Origin: Aquila chrysaetos chrysaetos
Lineage: Eukaryota; Chordata; Aves; Accipitriformes; Accipitridae
DNA: 64,000 bases
Assembly (NCBI RefSeq): GCF_900496995.4
Contig: NW_024470326.1
Location: 620,001-684,000 of the forward strand
Reading direction: 5' to 3'
The notes beneath the pieces were generated by a model. That model saw only the letters and a program-made list of their open reading frames with translations. It did not search any database and was not told where the DNA came from. Of this stretch, positions 23,210 through 31,972 are shown in pieces (the stretch's first letter is position 1; each line of letters begins with the position of its first letter). A program made the translations under genes and the position numbers.

Positions 23210-24145
23210 TCATTGCTGCTGAAATATCATTGGTAGAATCATTTTCTTGAGAGCATCCTGGATCTCCTTGTTCCTCATGCTGTAGATGAGGGGGTTCACA
23301 GCTGGAGGCACCACCGAGTACAGAACTGACACTATGAGATTTAGAGCTGGGGCAGAGGTGGAGGGGGGCTTCAGGTAGGCTACCATGGCAGTGCTGACAA
23401 ACAGGGAGACCACAGCCAGGTGAGGGAGGCAAGTGGAAAAGACTTTGTGCTGTCCCTGCTTGGAGGGGATCCTCAGCACGGCCCTGAAGATTTGCCCATA
23501 GGACAGCACAATGAGAACAAAACACCCAAATGCTAAAAAAGCACTAACTACAAGAAGCCCAATTTCCCTGAGGTAGGCATCTGAGCAGGAGAGCTTGAGG
23601 ATCTGGGGGACTTCACAGAAGAACTGGTCCACAGCATTGCCTTGGCAGAGGGGTAGTGAAAATGTATTCCCAGTGTGCAGCACAGCATGGAGAAACCCAC
23701 TGCCCCAGGCAGCTGCTGCCATGTGGAGACAAGCTCTGCTGCCCAGGAGGGTCCTGTAGTGCAGGGGTTTGCAGATGGCAACATAGCGGTCATAGGCCAT
23801 GATGGTGAGAAGGGAGGACTCTACTGACAAGAAAAGGAGAAAGAAAATGATCTGTGCAGCACATCCCAAGTAGGAAATAGCTCTAGTGTCCCAGAGGAAA
23901 TTGGCAATGGATTTGGGAACAGTGGTGGAGATGGCACCCAGGTCGAGGAGGGCGAGGCTGAGGAGGAAGAAGTTCATGGGTGTGTGGAGGTGGTGGTCAC
24001 AGGCTACAGCAGTAATGATGAAGCTGTTTCCCAGGACGGCAGCCAGGTAGATGCCCAGGAAGAGCCAGAAGTGCAAGAGCTGCAGCTCCCGTGTATTTGC
24101 AAACTCCAGGAGGAGGAACTGGGTGATGGAGCTGCTGTTGGACAT
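23210..24145 (-). CDS. Olfactory receptor, OR14-like (copy 2), intact
   Basis: This is an odorant-sensing G-protein-coupled receptor, expected in cilia of olfactory neurons and coupled to the olfactory Gs protein. The 311-residue frame has no interruption, normal for the family. The start chosen is the ATG at 24143-24145 (MSNSSSI), which aligns with both paralogues. An upstream in-frame ATG at 24232 lies beyond the conserved splice acceptor and is probably intronic. Visible marks are an N-glycosylation site at residue 3, LGNSFII in helix 1, PMNFFLLSLALLDL in helix 2 (Asn replaces the usual Tyr of PMYFFL), [15 protein letters not shown] at helix 3, CQGNAVDQFFCEVPQILKLS in the second outer loop, KVFSTCLPHL in helix 6 and PAVNPLIYSMRN in helix 7. 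It is the only intact gene in the window. The odorant is unknown, and the exact subfamily name needs a phylogeny. Confidence 0.96.
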   Translation of the reverse strand: MSNSSSITQFLLLEFANTRELQLLHFWLFLGIYLAAVLGNSFIITAVACDHHLHTPMNFFLLSLALLDLGAISTTVPKSIANFLWDTRAISYLGCAAQIIFFLLFLSVESSLLTIMAYDRYVAICKPLHYRTLLGSRACLHMAAAAWGSGFLHAVLHTGNTFSLPLCQGNAVDQFFCEVPQILKLSCSDAYLREIGLLVVSAFLAFGCFVLIVLSYGQIFRAVLRIPSKQGQHKVFSTCLPHLAVVSLFVSTAMVAYLKPPSTSAPALNLIVSVLYSVVPPAVNPLIYSMRNKEIQDALKKMILPMIFQQQ

Positions 24146-24168
24146 GTGCTTCCTCTGACCATGAGGGC

Positions 24169-24170
24169 CT
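24169..24170 (-). promoter_or_regulatory. Putative splice acceptor of OR copy 2 coding exon
   Basis: A pyrimidine-rich tract ending CCTCCAAAGACAG lies exactly 23 nt before the ATG. The same spacing and similar flanking bases (ACTGCCTTTT upstream) are found for OR copy 3 at 28054-28055. This argues that translation starts at 24145 and that 5' non-coding exons lie at higher coordinates. Confidence 0.65.
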
Positions 24171-24249
24171 GTCTTTGGAGGAAAAGGCAGTGGCAAGTGA
24201 GGACTGACTTCTCTTAACAAAACCAATCCCATCTCTCACAGAAACCTCC

Positions 24250-25550
24250 ACACTGCATCTGTCCTTCCAGGAAGACTATCATGCAGCTCCCTCATTTGAG
24301 CTCTGGCTTGTCCTGGCTGAGGGTGCAGTAGGGAGCAGGTCAATCTGCTGTGGGCTCTGGAGGAGTTAGTCCTGCTGTGTACCAATAGGCAAATAGGAGC
24401 CAGGAGTGATGTCGGGTTAAATCCACTCCTGAGATCAAATGGATTTCAGCATTGACCCTCCAGAGTCACCCTACTGCAGAGAAGACCTGTGCTGATTTTT
24501 TGATTGTTTTGCTCCTGTTCTACCTCTCGTATCTGAGGAGTGGTTTTTTTGAAGGCAGACATCCTTCACATTTCTTCTACGCGGCAAGTGCTATCTTGAG
24601 AGTCCTGGGAGGCAAAGGGACAGACCCTTGGTACAGCGTGAGGATGGCTGGTCTGTCCATCAGCCTTGCTCTCAGCTGCCCTGGGCTCACTTGTCTCATA
24701 GCTGGAGCATGACCACACTCAGATGTTCCTCTGAAAGGAAATTGGATACTGCTCCGACCTGAGGAATCCTGTTTCAAAGTGCAGGTGACCTTCACACTTC
24801 TCTCCCCAGTGATGAGCTAAGCACTTCTGGATGCCCTGAAGTTAGGGTGTCTTGAGAGGAGAGTCAGCTTTATCCCCACCCCAGGGACTGCTTTGCTCAG
24901 AGACCCACAGGGTAGAAGGGGGTTTGGGCACCTTGCTCCCGTGGACAGATCTACCTGGCAGGACCTGAACCCCCCATCCCCAGAGAGCCTGAAAACAAGA
25001 ACAGCAGCACAGGGGTGGGTGGAGAAAAAGGGAGCAACATCCCAATGCTTCTGCCAAGGGAGGCAAGGCCAGGAAGGGACAGAGGGGCACTCAGGAGAGT
25101 CCTTTATGTGACCTATGGCTGCAGAGGAGGCAGCTGCTGCCTGAACCCCATAGCTCTGAGGGCAGAGGCTTTACTAGGTGGCAGAGGAGACCAGGGGCCT
25201 TTTTAGGGGAAAAGCATGTTCCCTGAATGGCTGACAGGGAGGTCTCGCAGCCTTTGCCATTAGCCTGTTCCTCTCACCTCTTGCCCATGTCTCTGCTGCC
25301 TGGAGCTGTTGCTGCCAGGAGCTGTTTCTCTGTTCCCACGTCTCCTCCCTGTTAGTGCTCACAGACCCAGTGCCACCAGCTGTGTGCTCAGCTCTGCCCT
25401 GTAGGCACCTCCTGGCAGCAGGGCACTGCCCAGGGGCAGCTCTCTGTTGGAAAGCCCTCAGGGGCAGATCAGATACACCCTCAAGAGACCACAGGAGTGA
25501 CAGGGCTTAAAGAAGGCAGTCAGGAAGTTGACAAAAAGCGATGAGTCAGA
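24250..25550. other. Upstream region of OR copy 2, non-coding
   Basis: About 24250-24720 is a diverged relative of the OR copy 1 upstream flank (8430-8950 and 61395-61900). It should contain the intron, 5' exon and promoter of the receptor, but I cannot place them. No coding frame is supported. Confidence 0.45.
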
Positions 25551-25744
25551 TTGGCTAGGAAACATGTTCGAGGGTTGGGGATTGTCTGGATGGTTGATAT
25601 CTCTGCTCAAGGACTGTGGGGGGTAGTGATCTTGATTGTGATAACTGTGCTCCTAATGTTGCCCTGTCTTCTCAGCCTTCTGCAAAGGGCCCTGCAGAGG
25701 GCTGCCGGAGCAATATTTTTAGCACAAATACAAAAAGGGGGAAT
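25551..25744 (+). pseudogene. Retroviral env transmembrane tail plus polypurine tract (element tail)
   Basis: About 60 codons include a strong membrane segment (GVVILIVITVLLMLPCLLSL) followed by a basic cytoplasmic tail, as at the C-terminus of a retroviral envelope. A purine run AAAAAGGGGGAA near 25732-25743 lies directly before the LTR, the position of the polypurine tract. Everything upstream of this env end is missing, so only the 3' end of the element remains. Confidence 0.75.
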
Positions 25745-25982
25745 TGTCAGGGAACGTAGCGAATCTGCCGAATGCCTGGCGGTGCATGAGCAGAGTGACC
25801 TTGAGCAGCTTGTGGTGTATCCTTGAGAGTCTGGAAAGTCCCGAGCAAGGGACTTAGTTACTAACTAAACCAATCATATATGAACACATACTCTGAAGAA
25901 AGTTATAAAAAAGCTTGTTAGAACAATAAAGTAGCCATGTTTGCACAATCTGATGTTTGTCGTGTCCATCTCTATTGCGACA
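25745..25982 (+). mobile_element. 3' LTR of truncated retrovirus
   Basis: The element begins TGTCAGGGAACG directly after the polypurine tract and ends ATTGCGACA. A TATA-like TTATAAAAAAG near 25903 and AATAAA at 25925-25930 fit a compact 238-bp LTR. The terminal part resembles that of the class II LTR at 28682-29026, suggesting a related but distinct family. CR1 sequence follows at once. Confidence 0.8.
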
Positions 25983-27245
25983 GTGCCATACTGCTGTGTC
26001 TTCCCCCAAGACCTTCCTTCCTCTAGGATGAACAAGCCCGAGCTCTCAGCCTCTTCTCACAGCACATGTGCGCCAGGCCTGACCACCTTAGAGGCCCTCC
26101 AGTGAACTTTCTCCAGTTTGCCAGTCTCTCTCTGTCATGGTGGGGGGTAAAAAACTAGAGAAGTAATCTGGATGAGCTTTAAAAAGTGCTGAGTAGAGGG
26201 GGATAATCCCTTCCACTGACTGTGCTCCTGCTAACGCAGCCCAGGACACAGGTGACCACCTTTGCTGATGGCTCACATTTTGCCTAGTGAAATCCAGGGA
26301 CCACCAGAGCCTTTCGCACAGAGCTGCTTCCCATGCAGGCAGTCCCTGGCCTGTATCATTGCAGGGGCTTTGTCCACCTCAAGGACAGGACTTTAGCTTA
26401 TGTTCCTCCTGGCCCATCCATTGGCCACAGGAAACTGTGCAATGGCAGCCCTGGCTTCAGTGTAGTGTCTGCTCTCCTCAATAGGGTGTCATCTACAAAT
26501 GTTCTGAAAAAGCACTCTCTCATCTCCTCCGGGTCATTATAAACATGTTAAACAGGGCAGGTGTCAGCATAGACCCCTGCAGGACCCTACTGGCTAGATG
26601 CCTTCAGGCAGAGTACCATGCATGGACCATGTCCCTCTGAGCCCAACTGTCCAGGTGTTTTTTTAACCACTTACCCATCCATGCAGACTGTAATATGCTA
26701 ATTTGGACACAAGATGAGGAGGATGCTGAATGCCTTTCTGACTTCCAGGTAAAAGAGAGCACTCTCTCAATCTCTCCAGCGATCTGGTCCTTTCTTTACA
26801 GAAAGCAAAGAGGATGGCCAGGTACAACCTGTCCTGTGTAAATCCAGGCACCTTGTCTTTCACACACCCAGAAATGGGATCTGGGTGGACACACTCTGGG
26901 GGACAGCCTTTAGTTCCCCTGCTCATCCTTTGGGCATTTCTGAAAGGTGCAGGCAACTTTGGGGTTCTGCCAGTCATCAGATAATTCCCTCATTCTCCAT
27001 GACCTTTCAAAGGCAATGGAGAGTGACCTCACTGTGACATTGGCTTGCCCTCTCAGCTCCCTCAGCTGCCGCCCCACCTGTCTCATAGACTGGTAAGGAT
27101 TGTGTTTGCTCAAGGACCCCTGATTTGAGCCACATCCTTTGCTGGTTGTTCTCCTCCAGTGTCCTGCCTCAAGCCAGAGGCCTGGGAGACCTTGCTGGGG
27201 AAGACTGAGGCAAAGAGGACATGGAGTATCTCAGATCTACCTACA
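25983..27245 (-). mobile_element. CR1 LINE, long degenerate antisense copy
   Basis: The stretch shares the reversed CR1 3' part with 17950-18460 and then continues far into ORF2. On the minus strand, SIAFERSWRMRELSDDW near 26985-27030 corresponds to the CR1 FERSWRSGEVPEDWK region of the reverse transcriptase. The linker sequence near 27130-27245 matches the copies at 11820 and 60190. Numerous stops show it is inactive. Further weak similarity to 60250-60380 continues to about 27420. Confidence 0.8.
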
Positions 27246-27420
27246 CTTGTTGTTACTAAACTCAGCAGTGGCCACACAGTATCTTTGCTTCTCCTTTAAC
27301 AGTTCCTGAAGTAGTAACCACTCATTATGGTGCCCTCGAATTGCCTTTCAAGTTTAGATTGAATTGTGGTCTGGACTGTTGCTGAGCTTGGAGGATGCTG
27401 TTCTTGAAGACCAGCTGTAC

Positions 27421-28055
27421 TGAGCTCCAGGCAGCAGCTACATGGGCAGAGAGTGCATGCTCCGAGAAATGCCGTGAGAGGAGGGCATCCTGACATCCCC
27501 TGCAGTTCAGACAACTTCCCCGTAGCAAGCCCTTGGACTCCTCTCCCACCCAGCACAGCCTCTGTCCCCAAGGCCACGGGGTCTAGGGCATGAATCACCT
27601 CCTCCGCAGCTGGACCTCCAGTCTAGAAGTGCGTGTGTCCTACAATCAATACACAACAAACAGGCTAAAAGGGAGGTGGAGAGCACAGCTGGGTGGCTTC
27701 AGCACATGCCTGCCTTCCTCCCCTTGCTTCGTTTTTTTCAGAGCGTAGTCATATTACTCCTTTTTTTCCCCACCTGTCTGCCATATTCTTGATCTCTGGA
27801 GTTGGCATGGGGGTGCGGGTCAGCTTCTATTCTGACTCTGACTCTGGGAGTCCCGCCCCAGAGATGTCCTCATGGAAACGAGGTGTCTAAGCTGCATTAT
27901 AAATGGTCAGGAAGCATGTCATTCGTTGGTAGGGTTGGGGAATGAGCTGACTTTTTCCTCATTCAGCTCAGGGAGGGAGATTTCTATGAGAAATGGCATG
28001 GGGTTGTCCTTGGAGAAGTCTCTCCTAATGTCACTGCCTTTTACTCCTTGAACAG
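27421..28055. other. Non-coding upstream flank of OR copy 3
   Basis: No coding frame with family similarity is seen. The last 25 nt (GCCTTTTACTCCTTGAACAG) form the polypyrimidine tract and AG of the putative acceptor of OR copy 3. Upstream exons cannot be identified. Confidence 0.45.
28054..28055 (+). promoter_or_regulatory. Putative splice acceptor of OR copy 3
   Basis: TTTTACTCCTTGAACAG ends at 28055, exactly 23 nt before the ATG at 28079. Spacing and sequence match the acceptor of OR copy 2. Confidence 0.6.
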
Positions 28056-28078
28056 GTGCCCATGCTCAGAGGAAGAAA

Positions 28079-28681
28079 ATGTCTAAGAGCAGCTTTATCA
28101 CTGAGTTCCTCCTTCTAGCATTTGCAGACACGTGGGAGCTGCACCTCTTGCACTTCTGGCTCTTCCTGGGCATCTACCTGGCTACCCTCCTGGGAAACGG
28201 CCTCATCATCACCGCTGTAGTCTGCAACCACCACCTCCACACCCCCATGTACTTCTTTCTCCTTAACCTCTCCCTCCTCGACTTGGGCTCCATCTCCACC
28301 ACTCTCCCCAAAGCTATGGCCAATTCCCTGTGGGACACCAGGGCCATCTCCTACCAAGGGTGTGCTGCCCATGTCTTTTTGTTTGTTTGTTTTCTGTGCT
28401 ACAACAGAGTTCTATCGTCTCACTGTCATGGCCTATGACCGCTACATTGCCATCTGCAAGCCCCTGCACTATGGGACCCTCCTGGGAAGCAGAGCTTGTG
28501 CCAACATGACAGCAGCCGCCTGGGGTAGCGGTTTCCTTTAGGCTGTGCTGCACACAGCCAATACATTTTCACTACCACTCTGCCAAGGCAGTGCTCTGGA
28601 CCAGTTCTTCTGTGAAATCCCCCAGATCCTCAAGCTCTCCTGCTCTTACTTCTGTCTCAGGGAAGTTGGGCTTCTTGTGGT
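28079..28681 (+). pseudogene. Olfactory receptor, OR14-like (copy 3), broken and truncated
   Basis: The receptor starts MSKSSFITEF and keeps the helix 1 LLGNGLIITA and helix 2 [14 protein letters not shown] motifs. The frame is lost in a TTTG-rich run at about 28375-28394 (helix 3). [15 protein letters not shown] follows in another frame. An in-frame TAG lies at 28539-28541 where paralogues have a Tyr or His codon. Similarity ends at GLLVV (28681), where the LTR at 28682 begins, so helices 5-7 are lost. It is on the opposite strand to copies 1 and 2. Three independent lesions make it a certain pseudogene. The order in which they arose is not known. Confidence 0.93.
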
Positions 28682-29026
28682 TGTGGAGGACCTCGGCTGG
28701 ACTGAGGGGCCTGGGGAGGATATTGACCTTGACAAGATTACAGTGTTCCCGTGAGAGAATAAGAAAGGATGAGAAGCATGCCTGGGAAACTAAGTTTAAG
28801 GAATGTGTTGACCGTTTGCAGTTGCGATAAGGAACCTGAAAAAGTCACCCAATGAGGGGTGAAAAAAAACAACTTCTGACAACTTTTTAACCAATAAGGG
28901 ACAGACATATGTAGAAGGTAACAAGTATAATGGGTATAAATTTGCTGGCTTGTAGTAATAAAAAAAACCTTCTTTGCTTGTAGTATAAGAATGCGTACGT
29001 GTCGTTTGTCCGTCTCGACCACGACA
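28682..29026 (+). mobile_element. 5' LTR of class II endogenous retrovirus (element B)
   Basis: A 345-bp LTR runs from TGTGGAGGACCTCGG to ACCACGACA. It contains TATAAA at 28935-28940 and AATAAA at 28957-28962, so the R region is short. It lies directly in the OR copy 3 coding sequence in the same orientation. A primer-binding site follows two bases after its end. Both termini are well placed. Confidence 0.88.
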
Positions 29027-29028
29027 AT

Positions 29029-29046
29029 TGGTGACCCCAACGTGAT
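29029..29046 (+). other. Primer-binding site, tRNA-Trp type
   Basis: TGGTGACCCCAACGTGAT differs at one base from the tRNA-Trp primer-binding site known from avian sarcoma-leukosis viruses. It lies two bases after the LTR end, the standard position. Confidence 0.8.
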
Positions 29047-29179
29047 GCTGTAAATAATGCTTGTGACTGCGAGGAGAGCAGTGGAGACGGAGCCCGGCAT
29101 AGCTTGAGAGCAGCGGGAAGAGCTGCTAGTCCGGACCGATACTTGACACCTGGAGATAAACAGGTGAGCTGCCGGGAAC

Positions 29180-31050
29180 ATGGGCAGGACCCTCAGTAAA
29201 GAGGACGCCGGAATTGTAAATATGTGGAAAGTAATATTGCAAAAGAGAGGACTTAAAGTAGAAGAGTTGATGTTGCGGAAAATGCTCTCATGGGGCAAGC
29301 AACACAGATATAAAGCAGATACAGTGACTGCATTTAGTGTGCCTGTGTGGCAAGGACTCGGGGACAAGCTGTTTGACAGTGCATCCCGAGGGTCTAAGGA
29401 GGCAGCCAGACTCCTGATGACTTGGCGCCAGCTCCTTGAAACTGTCAAAGACATTAAAGAACAAAGGGATAGGATGAAGGAGCCAGACGTCCCTATCGTG
29501 GGGGGAGGGCAGTCCTCTCCCACAGAGGGCGTGGGGTCTGTTGCCCAGTCCTCTGGCAGGCGCGCAGGGCGGCCAAAGCCATGGGGCCGACAAAAGAACC
29601 CTTTCATTGATGACTCTGATGATGAGCGGCCCTCAGGACATCCTCGGACTATTAAAGATAGAACATATAAGCGGCCCCAGGACTTGCTTCCTGGTAGTGA
29701 CGTATGCCCCGCTGAAACGGCAGAGGCGCCGGTTAACCCGTCTGCCTCCCACCTTGCTGCTTGATTCAGAGGATCAAGAAGGGATGAATAGCACCCCCCC
29801 GGGCGCGGGGAGGGGAACAGGGGACCTCATGTCTGTACCCCGCTCTGTCAGCCGAAACATCAGAGGATTGGGATGATCCCATGGACAATAATATGGGGGA
29901 TCCTGAATCTGGGGGGTCTGCGGGAACACCGAAGGAGGGACAATTACAGGGAGGCTCGCGTTGTTGAGGACAGCCCTGGGTCCTTCCGCCGGCTCGATTT
30001 ACTGTCAGTCCCCACAACCCCCTGAAATTCTGGCAGCAGGTGAAAGCTCGAGCTCTGCAAGAAGGAAAATGGGACCTATCCGAGCAAATTAACGTTCCTG
30101 TAACAGCAGGCAACTCCAGTGAAACGAATTTAAGGGGGACTGGGGCGATGGCTTTCCCTGTGGTATGGGGTGATTCAGGACAAGGAATTATGGATGAACA
30201 TAGACCATATTCGTGGAAAGTTATACAGGATTTACAAAAGGCAACTGCACAATACGGTCCCAACTCCCCCGCAGTTATGCAATTAATACGCCTATTAACT
30301 ATGGAAGAAATGACACCTTATGATGTTGCTCAAATTGCTCAAATTATTTTCCAACCTGTGCAATGCGCCGTTTTTCGTAGTATCTGGACTCAGAGAGCAG
30401 AGGCGCAAGCAGTACGCAATTTGCAGCTTTCACAAACCGATCCACGTTATGGTAACGGAGCTGATGTTCCGACTGGGACTGGTCAATTTAATAATCCTCA
30501 ACATCAGGCTCAATGGCATCCACTTGTATTGGAGCAAGTAAAGACTATTGGTGTAGAAGCTTTGCTCCGAACGGCGGAGCTGGCGGAGCCTAAGGCAAGA
30601 TATACCATGATTAAACAGGGGGCTAAAGAGCCGTTTCTGTCGTTTGTAGAGAAATTGATGGGGGCTATAGAGCGGCAGGTATTTGATGCACATATACGAG
30701 AAATGCTGGCAAAACAGTTAGCCCGTGACAATGTTAACACAGATTGTCAAAAGGTGATTAAGACGCTCCATGGGGATCCAACCCTAGAAGCTATGATTAC
30801 GGCTTGCGGGAAGGTGGGCTCTGTTGAACACAGAATGTCTGCATTAGCTACAGCTATGTCTGCAATGCGTATGTCTAATCAGAAATGTTACTGCTGTGGG
30901 CAGGCTGGACATGTCAAGGCTAAGTGTCCCGCTAAACATAGAAAAGGAGGAGCCGGGCAGGTGGCCGTGGGAGCAACTACATGTCTTAAGTGCGGAAAGC
31001 TGGGACACTTTGCAAAGCAATGTAAATCTAAATTTCATGCTAACGGTTAA
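29180..31050 (+). pseudogene. Retroviral gag, betaretrovirus-like, frameshifted (element B)
   Basis: The gag polyprotein builds the virion core. The frame starts MGRTLSKEDAG, with a Gly-2 suited to myristoylation, and covers the matrix region to a stop at 29762-29764. The coding signal then shifts frame at least twice between 29700 and 30040, with an extra stop near 29965. From about 29990 the capsid frame is open to 31050. It contains the major homology region (KEPFLSFVEKLMGAIERQV, near 30625-30680) and two zinc knuckles of CX2CX4HX4C type: CYCCGQAGHVKAKC near 30885 and CLKCGKLGHFAKQC near 30980. Two knuckles and the capsid style fit class II (beta/alpha-like) retroviruses. It cannot produce a full polyprotein as it stands. 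Confidence 0.85.
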
Positions 31051-31821
31051 CCCCTCCAGTCAGGAAACGGCATAAAGAGCGTGATGGGGTGCGTGCAGAC
31101 ACAAATGCCCTACCACTCCAGCAACCCCTTTCTGGTACAACATCCAGCGCAGACACCACAAGCCTTTGTGACAAGTTACGGGGACAAACCCAAGGAGCAG
31201 CCGGGATGGATGTATGCACCGCCCACACAGTAACCTTATCTACCCCAGGAGTGCATAAAGTGCCCCTGGAAGCCTGGGGACCAATTGGTAAAGGATTAAG
31301 TGCCTTACTAATAGGACAATCAAGTAGTACTTTGCAAGGGTTAATGGTGCCTGTGGGAGTTATTGCTGCTGATTATCACGGGCAAATATGTGCAATAGTA
31401 TCTACTGCAACGCCTCCAGTCACTATAAAAGGAGGTACACGAATTGCTCAACTCGTACCATTTATGAGCTGTGTGCCTGCAACAGAACAGGTAATTCGTG
31501 GTACTCAAGGTTTTGGGTCCACTGGAAAGCTGCAGGTATTTTGGTCGCAATGCATTATGGAAAGCAGGCCACAAATGACCTGTACCCTCACTATGGCAAA
31601 TGCATCCCCATCACAGATAAAATTGATAGGTTTGCTGGACTCTGGGGCTAATATGACCATCATAGCACAGCGTAACTGGCCCTCCTCATGGCCATTAGTT
31701 GTAAATGCGGAAGGAGTGTTGGGTGTAGGTGGAGTTTCAAATAGTTTTATTGCAGCAAAACCTGTGCTAATAAGCAACCCAGAGGGACAGAAAGCCACTG
31801 TGAAGCCATATGTATTAGTTT
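31044..31821 (+). pseudogene. Retroviral dUTPase-protease (pro) remnant (element B)
   Basis: This frame is shifted -1 relative to gag and overlaps its end by only 7 nt, the betaretroviral arrangement. The N-terminal half is a trimeric-type dUTPase: GAAGMDVCTAH near 31200, GGTRIAQLVPF near 31432, and a C-terminal RGTQGFGSTG near 31500. The second half is an aspartic protease with the catalytic LLDSGANMTII near 31635-31665 and a glycine-rich flap region. No canonical slippery heptamer lies in the overlap. The frame is cut before the protease end by an unrelated LTR piece near 31822. Pol and env are absent. Confidence 0.85.
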
Positions 31822-31972
31822 CTTCTTTTCTGTTCTATTAAACTGTTCTTATCTCAACCCATGGGTTTTGCTTCTTTTTTCCCGATTTTCTCCCCCATCC
31901 CACTGGGTCGGGGGGGGGAGTGACTGAGTGGCTGCATGGTGCTTAGTTGGTGGTTGGGGTTAAACCACGACA
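31822..31972 (+). mobile_element. 3' end fragment of a different LTR, abutting the satellite
   Basis: The sequence from TATTAAACTGTTCTTATCTC to GGGGTTAAACCACGACA matches the 3' end pattern of a common avian LTR, with ATTAAA acting as poly(A) signal. It ends cleanly with CACGACA, and the satellite begins at the next base. It belongs to a different LTR family from element B's 5' LTR, so the two were joined by recombination or deletion. Confidence 0.75.

Noticed and set aside
24146..24232. Upstream ATG of OR copy 2 giving 29 extra residues
   Set aside because: It is upstream of the conserved acceptor at 24169-24170 and is not present in the paralogues. OR proteins normally begin just before the first glycosylation site.
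29541..29876. Separate plus-strand frame of 111 codons
   Set aside because: It is an out-of-frame part of the element B gag region, where the true coding signal switches frame.
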